From the NCBI RefSeq assembly GCF_003688995.1, contig NZ_PENI01000033.1, positions 50,352 to 114,351 of the forward strand: DNA of 64,000 nt, in the 5' to 3' direction. The position numbers were made by a program, and so were the translations under genes. The stretch comes from Streptomyces shenzhenensis (GTDB lineage: Bacteria > Actinomycetota > Actinomycetes > Streptomycetales > Streptomycetaceae). Of this stretch, positions 58,630 to 64,000 are shown piece by piece. How positions within the stretch are numbered: the first letter of the stretch is position 1; each line of letters opens with the position of its first letter. Below the pieces are notes generated by a model. It had not been told where the DNA came from and ran no database searches. It saw nothing but the letters and a program-made list of their open reading frames with translations.

Positions 58630-59370
58630 ATGACCGACGATGCCCCGGAACTGCGCGCCTCCGACGCCGATCGCGAGCGAGTCGCCGAGGTCCTGCGGGA
58701 CGCCCTCGCGGAAGGGCGGCTCGACATGGAGGAGTTCGGCGAACGGCTCGACGCCACCTACAAGGCGCGCACCTACGGGGAGCTGGCCCCGATCACCAGG
58801 GACCTGCCCGCGACCGGCGCCGTGGCCCCGCCGCCCGCGGTGTCGCTGAACAAGGAGCCCGTGTCGGACGGGAGTTGGGCGGGCCGGATCGTCGGGGGCG
58901 AGGGCTCCTCGTCCTGGGCGGTCGCCGTGATGTCCGGGTTCCAGCGCAAGGGGCGCTGGACCGTGCCGCGCCGCTTCACCAGCGTCGCCTTCTGGGGCGG
59001 CGGGGAGATCGATCTGCGGGAGGCGGACTTCGCGGACCGCGAGGTCGTGATCAACTGCATTGCGATCATGGGCGGTATGGAGGTCGTCGTGCCGCCCGGG
59101 GTGGAGGTCGTGGTGCGCGGCATCGGCATCATGGGCGGCTTCGACCACCGGGAGGAGGGCGTGCCGGGCGACCCCGGCGGCCCGCGGGTGATCGTGACCG
59201 GCTTCGCCTTCTGGGGCGGCGTCGGCGTGGAACGCAAGATCACGCGCGCGGCGCGGCAGCGGCTGAAGGAGGAGCGCCGGCAGCAGCGTCTGGACCGGCG
59301 GGCCGAGCGCCGCGAACTGGGCGGCCACGGCCGCGACGAGCACGAACGACGCCGCCACTGGGAGCACTGA
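58630..59370 (+). CDS. DUF1707 and LiaF-like domain protein
   Basis: A 246-residue protein. Residues ~8-52 form a DUF1707 SHOCT-like motif (LRASDADRERVAEVLRDALAEGRLDMEEFGERLDATYKARTYGEL). Residues ~95-205 form a repeated beta-strand domain related to LiaF cell-wall stress proteins (FTSVAFWGGGEIDLREADF, INCIAIMGGMEVVVPPGVEV, VTGFAFWGGVGVERK). The C-terminus is strongly basic and coiled. It lacks membrane helices, so it would act in the cytoplasm or at the membrane face. A role in envelope stress is inference from the domain. Confidence 0.85.
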   Translation: MTDDAPELRASDADRERVAEVLRDALAEGRLDMEEFGERLDATYKARTYGELAPITRDLPATGAVAPPPAVSLNKEPVSDGSWAGRIVGGEGSSSWAVAVMSGFQRKGRWTVPRRFTSVAFWGGGEIDLREADFADREVVINCIAIMGGMEVVVPPGVEVVVRGIGIMGGFDHREEGVPGDPGGPRVIVTGFAFWGGVGVERKITRAARQRLKEERRQQRLDRRAERRELGGHGRDEHERRRHWEH

Positions 59371-59556
59371 GCGACACCCACCAGGGGGACCGCTCGCCCC
59401 GGTTCCCGGTCCCCGGGGGCCTGCCTGACTCTCCGTGTCTCGGAGTGCTGCCTGACCTCCCCCGGGTCATGGGGTGCTGCCGCTCGGGGCCACGGGGCTG
59501 CCCGCCCCCCCCGGAGGCCGGGCCCGCTGCCGTCCATCAGGTGCTGTCAGCCGCGT

Positions 59557-60204
59557 TCAGATGATGTCCCTCGCGGCCAAGTCGCTGATGACCTGGTTGA
59601 TCTGCGTCAGGCTCATCCGCTTCCGTTCCGCCTCGTCCTGCGACTCTTTCGCGGCGCCGTACTGCCACCAGGCCCGGCCGGTTTCCCGGTCGCTGACCAG
59701 GAACCGGTCCTTGAGCGCGGGGCCGCGCACGATGAGGGTGACGGTGTGAGGCTCTGCGACGGCCGCGTGGATCATCCGGTGGTGCAGGGTGTACGAGTCG
59801 CTGGCCTGCTCGGTGCGGACCATGTACGGCTGGAGCGCGGCCACGTTCATGCCTTCGTTCAGGACGTCATCCAGGCCGTAGAGGGTGTGCTGATAGCTGC
59901 CCCGCAGAATCTGCGAGGAGTATGTCCAACGGTGGTTGTGGGGTCGGTCGTAGTAGCCGGGCAGGAAGACGTGCAGGCGGAGGCGCCATCCGGCCGGATC
60001 GTCGTGCAGGACGACCTTGTCGAGGATGTCGTAGTGCTCGGACAGGCGGCTGAGGTGCTCGTCTTGGAGCACATGGTGGACCAAGCGGCGAAGGAGGTCC
60101 CCGTCATCCGCCAGGGTCGTCAGAACCTTGCTGGTCGCGGCCTCGACTGCGGGTGTGTCGTCCCAGTTGAGGCTGTGCAGGGGCTTGGTGAGTTCGCCGA
60201 TCAT
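59557..60204 (-). CDS. Cupin-fold protein, last gene of radical SAM cluster
   Basis: A 215-residue protein of unknown function. The cupin core reads WRLRLHVFLPGYYDRPHNHRWTYSSQILRGSYQHTLYG, with HNH as possible metal ligands, and later YTLHHRMIHAAVAEPHTVTLIVRGPALKDRFLV with a second His pair. The end KRMSLTQINQVISDLAARDII is helical. ATG 60204 overlaps the stop of the PfkB-like gene as ATGA, so the two are coupled. It could be a dioxygenase, isomerase or binding protein. Confidence 0.75.
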   Translation of the reverse strand: MIGELTKPLHSLNWDDTPAVEAATSKVLTTLADDGDLLRRLVHHVLQDEHLSRLSEHYDILDKVVLHDDPAGWRLRLHVFLPGYYDRPHNHRWTYSSQILRGSYQHTLYGLDDVLNEGMNVAALQPYMVRTEQASDSYTLHHRMIHAAVAEPHTVTLIVRGPALKDRFLVSDRETGRAWWQYGAAKESQDEAERKRMSLTQINQVISDLAARDII

Positions 60205-61103
60205 GATGCGTTCCTCTCCCGAATGCTGGTGCCGGTACTGGGGACGGTGGTGCAGTGGGCCGTGCCCGCCTCGCACGCGTAGTGCAGTGCGGCGGTCAGA
60301 TCGTGGCCTTCGAGGTGGGCGGCGGCGAGTCCGGCGGAGAACGCTGCCCCCGCACCGTGCGTGTGGACCACGTCGACGCGGCGGGCGGATATGCGATGCG
60401 TGCTGGTGCGGGTGATGGCAGCGACGCCGAGCGCCCCCACGGTGACCACTGCCGTGTGCGGGCCCAGCTCCGCCAGGAGGCTGAGCGCGGTGTGCTCAGC
60501 GTCCTGTTCCTGTGACTCGGGCAGGCTCGTCTGCACTGCGAACAGATGGGCCTGCCGGGCGGCCTGCCGGAGCTTGGCGTCGACAGGGTCACTGCCGAGG
60601 TTCAACAGCACCGGCACCCCGGCGGCCGCCGCGGTGTGCAGCGCGTCGGCCGCGGCGTCGGCGATGACCGTGTAGCCGTCGATGTAGGCAAGCCGCGCCT
60701 GCCCGAGCGGACTGGTATCGGCCTGCTGGAGGCTGGCGTAGGCGTGGGTGAGGTCGGCGAACCAGGTACGGGTACCGAGTTCGTCGGTGACCACGGTCAG
60801 CTGCGGTGTGTGGCGAGGCACAGGGCCGGAACCGGCTCGGTGGTGGACGTCGGCAGCGTCGAGGCTGTGACGAACCTGCCGTCCGGTGGGGTCGTGTCCG
60901 ACCTGGTTGGCGACCAGCGCCGTACTCAGGCCGCGCGTGGCGCAGATCTGGGCGGTGATCGGGCCGTCCCCGGCGAGCGAGGAGAACGTCCAGTCCACCG
61001 TGGTTCCCTGGTTGGCGCCCGGGTAGCGGGGGACGTGGAGGACCTGGGCGTGCGCCAGGTAGCTGAAGCACGCCAGGTCCCACTGCGGCTGCCGAGTTGT
61101 CAC
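60201..61103 (-). CDS. PfkB-family kinase-like protein lacking the catalytic Asp
   Basis: A 300-residue ribokinase-fold protein. The N-terminal half shows GANQGTTVDWTFSSLAGDGPITAQICATRGLSTALVANQVGHDPTG, resembling the sugar or nucleoside site. The C-terminal signature, normally DTxGAGDxF, reads VHTHGAGAAFSAG, so the catalytic base Asp is Ala253 and the preceding DT is HT. It may bind but not phosphorylate its ligand, or use another base. GTG 61103 overlaps the NUDIX stop (GTGA); its own end overlaps the cupin start. Confidence 0.8.
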   Translation of the reverse strand: MTTRQPQWDLACFSYLAHAQVLHVPRYPGANQGTTVDWTFSSLAGDGPITAQICATRGLSTALVANQVGHDPTGRQVRHSLDAADVHHRAGSGPVPRHTPQLTVVTDELGTRTWFADLTHAYASLQQADTSPLGQARLAYIDGYTVIADAAADALHTAAAAGVPVLLNLGSDPVDAKLRQAARQAHLFAVQTSLPESQEQDAEHTALSLLAELGPHTAVVTVGALGVAAITRTSTHRISARRVDVVHTHGAGAAFSAGLAAAHLEGHDLTAALHYACEAGTAHCTTVPSTGTSIRERNAS

Positions 61104-61534
61104 CGCCGTTCCCAGCCCCGCTCGGACTCGAAGAGGCCCTTGTTGATGTGTTCCAGCGCCTCGACGGCGTACGGGATCATCTCTGGCAGGGCGTCGGGGG
61201 CGAACCACTGCCACCCGGCACACTTGTCCTCCTCGCGGTTGGTGATCTCGCCGTTCCAGCGGGTGGCCTCGTAGAAGAGGGCGATCCGGCCGCTGTTGGT
61301 GTAGTGGTGCATGACGTGGACGAGCTTGAGGTCCTCGGGAACGACGCCGGCCTCCTCCAGGGCCTCGCGGATCACGCCCCGACTGGCCGCCTCACCCTCC
61401 TCCAAGTGGCCGGCGATGAAGTGAAAGGCACCGTCCATGAAGCCGGTGTTCTTTCGCTCGCCCAGCAGGACGCGGCCCTGGTCGTCGCGCAGGATGAGGT
61501 GCAGGTCAACGCAGGACATGTAACGGTCGGACAC
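61100..61534 (-). CDS. NUDIX hydrolase in radical SAM cluster
   Basis: A 144-residue hydrolase with a complete NUDIX box, G42-x5-E-x7-REALEEAG, in GHLEEGEAASRGVIREALEEAG. It should cleave a nucleoside diphosphate linked to some other group; the surrounding kinase-like genes suggest a nucleotide intermediate. GTG 61534 is chosen because GGAG lies 7 nt upstream; ATG 61519 is an alternative. It is coupled by overlap to the PfkB-like gene. Confidence 0.88.
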   Translation of the reverse strand: MSDRYMSCVDLHLILRDDQGRVLLGERKNTGFMDGAFHFIAGHLEEGEAASRGVIREALEEAGVVPEDLKLVHVMHHYTNSGRIALFYEATRWNGEITNREEDKCAGWQWFAPDALPEMIPYAVEALEHINKGLFESERGWERR

Positions 61535-61551
61535 GGTGGGTCTCCTGCGTG

Positions 61552-61611
61552 GTTGAGGTCGCCCAGGCAACGAAACCGGGCAACCGGGAGTTGCGGTGTG
61601 TTAGTTGGCCG
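61552..61611. repeat. 60-bp direct repeat, copy 1
   Basis: GTTGAGGTCGCCCAGGCAAC, then GAAACCGGGC and on to GTTAGTTGGCCG, spans the radical SAM stop codon and most of the gap before the NUDIX gene. It matches 63727-63786 at 54 of 60 positions in the same orientation. GCCCAGG and CCGGGC can form a small bulged hairpin. Confidence 0.85.
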
Positions 61612-62749
61612 GGACCGACTTCCACAGTCGGCACACAGGCACGATGTCGTCGTAAGCGGCGCAGGAGGACCGGCCGTCGACGACCTCCTCTGCGGGACAG
61701 CCGCCCATGCATGAGCCCGGCGCCTTGCAGCCTCCGCAGCCCGGCTTGGTCAGGGCGCCGGTGAACAGGTCGAACTCGTTGGGCCCCTTGTTCAGCTCGA
61801 TCCGGCCTTCCCGCATCTCGGCGAATTGCAGGTCGGTGTCGAACAGGAAGGAACACACGTACGTCCGCCCGTCGGGGAAGACTGAGATGCGGTCTAGAGT
61901 GCGGCCGATGCAGCCGCGGTAACCCTCGGCTTCGAACCGGTGCATCTCGGAGCGACGGGCAAAGGTCGGCTGGTACCACACCCGGGTTGTGTAGCCCTGG
62001 GCCGCCGTGTGTAAGCGGTCGGTGAACTCCAGCCACTCCGGAGGCTCCATGCCGTCCTGCGGGCTGCCGTGCCCGCGCCCGATCACGGACAGCACGTGGT
62101 ACTTCACCAGGCTGACGCCGAACTCGTCAGCCAGGTCGAGGAGCTTGAGGCAGTCACGTTCGTTGCGCTTGCTGACCGTACAGATGATGCGGGTATCGAA
62201 GCCCCGGTCGCACAGCTCCTTCACTGTCTCCAGCGTCTCGTCGAACTTCCCGGCACCGCGCACCGCGTCGTGGGTCTCGGCGCTGCCGCCGTCCACGCTG
62301 ATCTGCACGTATGTGAAGTCGTCGGATTGGAGGCGCCGGAACTTACGGTTGGCCTTGGCGAGTCCGTTGCTGGTGGTGATCACATGCTCGTAGCCGAGGG
62401 CGTTGGCGAGCCGGATGGTGTCCTCGTACCGGGGATGCAGGGTCGGCTCGCCACCGAGGATGGTCAGCTTGGAGCCGCCCATCTGCCGCCACTGGGTGAG
62501 GGTCGTCTCGATCTGCTCGAACTGCATCTTCGACGCGCGCTCCAGCCGCTCCCCCATGTAGCAGCCTGAGCAGCGCAGTTTGCACGCCTCGGTGATGTAG
62601 ACGTACACGTTCCTGAACCGGCCGTACTCGATCCGGTCGATCTTCTGCGGAGTCGTGGAGGAGGCAGGGACCGGCATACGGGCATGACCGTACGCGTCCG
62701 GCGTAGGGTCAAACGTGGGCGTCGGTAAGGAAACGGTTATCTCGGGCAA
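61601..62749 (-). CDS. Radical SAM/SPASM enzyme
   Basis: A ~382-residue enzyme. The [4Fe-4S]-SAM motif is C56-KLR-C60-SG-C63 (CxxxCxxC), followed by TILGGEPTLHP and VQISVDGGSAETHDAVRG. The C-terminal SPASM-type Cys cluster is CIGRTLDRISVFPDGRTYVC, then PGCGGCKAPGSCMGGCPAE and VCRLW, which would hold auxiliary iron-sulfur clusters. SPASM enzymes often modify peptides, but some act on small molecules (known). TTG 62749 gives a 41-nt overlap with the upstream kinase-like gene; ATG 62677 is the alternative start. Confidence 0.9.
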   Translation of the reverse strand: MPEITVSLPTPTFDPTPDAYGHARMPVPASSTTPQKIDRIEYGRFRNVYVYITEACKLRCSGCYMGERLERASKMQFEQIETTLTQWRQMGGSKLTILGGEPTLHPRYEDTIRLANALGYEHVITTSNGLAKANRKFRRLQSDDFTYVQISVDGGSAETHDAVRGAGKFDETLETVKELCDRGFDTRIICTVSKRNERDCLKLLDLADEFGVSLVKYHVLSVIGRGHGSPQDGMEPPEWLEFTDRLHTAAQGYTTRVWYQPTFARRSEMHRFEAEGYRGCIGRTLDRISVFPDGRTYVCSFLFDTDLQFAEMREGRIELNKGPNEFDLFTGALTKPGCGGCKAPGSCMGGCPAEEVVDGRSSCAAYDDIVPVCRLWKSVPAN

Positions 62750-63440
62750 TTCCCTTCCTGGGGAGGCTGGGGTGAACAGGGGCGAGAGAGCGAAAGGCCG
62801 AGAGTGCTGCGGCGATGAGAAGGGGCTCGGCCTGGGTGGAGTCGACGGTGTGACAGACGAGCCCGCTGGCTTGTAGTACAGCGAGGGTTTGCGGGGCGTA
62901 GCGCTGGTAGCGGTCCAGCCGTCGGGCGGCCACTGTCGGCGCGTCGTTCGCGCGCCGCTCCAGCTCTGTGCCGCAGGAGTCGCAGCGGCCAGGCTCGTCC
63001 AAGCGCGGCTGGGCGGGCCGGCGGCGCCGTGGATCGCACACGGCGCACACGAGTCGCTGCTGTATCCGATTCAGCAGGACCGACTCGGGTGCGGCCAACT
63101 CGATGAGGCCACCCCTGCACCCGAGACGCGAAAGATCCCGTACCAGGGAGCGGGCCTGATTCGGAGTGCCCGGGTAGCTCTCCATCAGCAGCACCCCGCC
63201 GTCAGACGCGTAGCCGTCCAGGGCGCGGCGCACGAGCACAGTTGGCACGCCGTCAGGCAGCCACCCCAAGGGGTCTCGGCTCCGGACCAACGCACTGGCC
63301 ACCGTGCGGTCCGTTTGGGCCTCCTGGTGGGCAAACTCCCGCAGCCGGAACACACGCGCGTCACGGCGCTCGGCGGTCAACGCCATGGCCAACGTGCTCT
63401 TCCCGCTACCGGGAGGTCCAAGGAGCGCTACGACGTCCAC
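62709..63440 (-). CDS. Adenylate kinase-like P-loop protein with zinc knuckle
   Basis: A 243-residue protein. Walker A is G8-PPGSGKST. The LID region has CAVCDPRRRRPAQPRLDEPGRCDSCGTEL, two CxxC pairs like the zinc LID of Gram-positive adenylate kinases. NDAPTVAARRLDRYQRYAPQTLAVL resembles the conserved DDxxxxxxxRLxxYxxxTxPLxxYY strand-helix. It probably phosphorylates a nucleotide or related monophosphate. GTG 63440 is chosen because GGAAGG lies 9 nt upstream; the open frame extends to 63509. It is the first enzyme gene of the cluster. Confidence 0.8.
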   Translation of the reverse strand: MDVVALLGPPGSGKSTLAMALTAERRDARVFRLREFAHQEAQTDRTVASALVRSRDPLGWLPDGVPTVLVRRALDGYASDGGVLLMESYPGTPNQARSLVRDLSRLGCRGGLIELAAPESVLLNRIQQRLVCAVCDPRRRRPAQPRLDEPGRCDSCGTELERRANDAPTVAARRLDRYQRYAPQTLAVLQASGLVCHTVDSTQAEPLLIAAALSAFRSLAPVHPSLPRKGIARDNRFLTDAHV

Positions 63441-63573
63441 GAAAGTCCGCCTTCCATGAGGAGGTGAATGGACCCGGCGCGGGTTCACCGTCTCCGCGGG
63501 GAATGTCAAAGACGTGTCCGCCGTGCCGGGAGTTGGTCCGCCCGATGGCCACGGCCTGGGGCATCCGGGCCAT
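63406..63573 (-). CDS. Small ORF upstream of the kinase-like gene, candidate
   Basis: A ~55-residue frame, MARMPQAVAIGRTNSRHGGHVFDIPRGDGEPAPGPF onward, ending over the first codons of the kinase-like gene. Its Gly/His/Asp/Pro-rich middle looks more protein-like than the surrounding frames. No clear ribosome binding site precedes ATG 63573 or 63564. With a SPASM radical SAM gene nearby it might be a substrate peptide, but this is weakly supported. Confidence 0.25.
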   Translation of the reverse strand: MARMPQAVAIGRTNSRHGGHVFDIPRGDGEPAPGPFTSSWKADFRGRRSAPWTSR

Positions 63574-63806
63574 CGGGCGGGGTCTATGAGACCGGTGTGG
63601 TCTCCCTTGAGGGGACTGGCCCGTGCCGGGTCTTGCCGGAGTCGTCCCGTGCTGGAGTCTCGGCTGCCCCGGGCTGGCGGTCGGGTGCCGCAACTCGGGG
63701 TGGACCTTGGCCCCGCGGGGTTCGGGGTTGAGGTCGCCCAGGCAACGAAACCGGGCGTTCGGGAGTTGTGGTGCGCTAGTTGGCCGCTCGGGGGCCTATG
63801 CGGCCG
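63441..63806. other. Leader region of the radical SAM cluster
   Basis: About 366 bp between the kinase-like gene and the partial gene at the window end. It holds the candidate small ORF, direct repeat copy 2 (63727-63786) and an ATGGCC.GG..GCC inverted pairing around 63540-63590. The promoter of the cluster should lie here. Confidence 0.5.
63727..63786. repeat. 60-bp direct repeat, copy 2
   Basis: Matches 61552-61611 at 54 of 60 positions. On the minus strand it begins GCCAACTAG, like the last two codons and stop of the radical SAM gene (GCCAACTAA). It therefore looks like a duplicated piece of that gene end plus spacer. Confidence 0.85.
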
Positions 63807-64000
63807 TCAGGTGACCGCCGTCAGCTCCGCGACCCGGGTGAACTCTTCCTCCAGGTGGTCGCGGCCGAGAGCTGCGAACTCGCGGTCCAGGTCCGCCGGC
63901 GTCACCTCGCGCAGCTCCACCATGGTGCGGGCGGCCCGGACCCACGGCGCCCACTGCGAGCCGTACTTCACCTGCTCCATGTGGCACCCCGGGATCGGCT
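63807..64000 (-). CDS. Unidentified protein, C-terminal part or short ORF
   Basis: An open minus-strand frame runs from the window edge to TGA at 63807. The last 57 residues read MEQVKYGSQWAPWVRAARTMVELREV, then TPADLDREFAALGRDHLEEEFTRVAELTAVT, helical and acidic. An ATG at 63980 could be the true start, or the gene may continue beyond base 64000. No family is recognised. It is transcribed toward the radical SAM cluster. Confidence 0.5.
   Translation of the reverse strand, partial: PIPGCHMEQVKYGSQWAPWVRAARTMVELREVTPADLDREFAALGRDHLEEEFTRVAELTAVT

Overview
The window is a stretch of high-GC actinobacterial chromosome, almost certainly Streptomyces. Codons end mostly in G or C, GTG starts and GTGA/ATGA stop-start overlaps are common, and several genes belong to typical Streptomyces families (an SsgA-like sporulation protein, SUKH-4, DUF2510/RDD proteins). 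From memory the gene order resembles the chromosome core of S. coelicolor between the NAD-malic enzyme and rph; no alignment was run. The window opens inside a HelD-like helicase gene and closes inside, or just upstream of, an unidentified gene.

Layout. 1-6.8 kb: HelD-like ATPase, malic enzyme, HU, murA, YqgE, DUF3039. 6.8-12.7 kb: a sugar ABC transporter operon ending in a GH20 hexosaminidase, preceded by a DasR-type (dre) site; one permease has a large repetitive N-terminal extension. 12.9-18 kb: a three-subunit molybdenum hydroxylase operon coupled by GTGA overlaps. 18-33 kb: SUKH-4 protein, tRNA-Cys, MFS transporter, SF2 helicase, IclR regulator, Lon-like protease, Lrp regulator and hpd, TPR protein, FAD-linked oxidase, ssgG, two RDD proteins. 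33-46 kb: secreted M6 protease, pncA, pncB, clpS-DUF2017, amino-acid permease, and the mec-cysO-cysM cysteine module with a Cys-ended leader peptide, then a lipoprotein, a membrane-anchored PemK/MazF-like protein and an MBL-fold hydrolase. 46-50 kb: GlcNAc PTS genes (nagE, nagF) with three dre sites and the relic of a second nagE, then rph, a lipoprotein, rdgB and tRNA-Leu. 50-59.4 kb: HNH protein with four repeats, bcp, DUF3618, GroES-like protein, a guanidine-III riboswitch in front of an SMR exporter, a class A penicillin-binding protein, an ABC-2 exporter and a DUF1707 protein. 59.5-64 kb: an accessory-looking minus-strand cluster of NMP kinase-like P-loop protein, radical SAM/SPASM enzyme, NUDIX hydrolase, PfkB-like protein and cupin.

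Themes. Amino-sugar use appears twice: the ABC/GH20 operon and the NagE/NagF PTS both carry dre-like operators, so DasR probably controls both. Two families of short inverted-repeat elements (A at 37.3 and 43.7 kb; B at 43.9 and 58.5 kb) are bounded by CTAG-like tetranucleotides, and three of the four target sites contain the TAG stop codon of a neighbouring gene. Many genes have a TANNNT-like -10 hexamer 6-7 nt before the start codon, which suggests leaderless transcripts.

The best candidate for an undescribed system is the 59.5-63.5 kb cluster. Its gene content is nucleotide-flavoured, its PfkB-like member lacks the GAGD aspartate, and a 60-bp near-identical direct repeat brackets the radical SAM and NMP-kinase genes.
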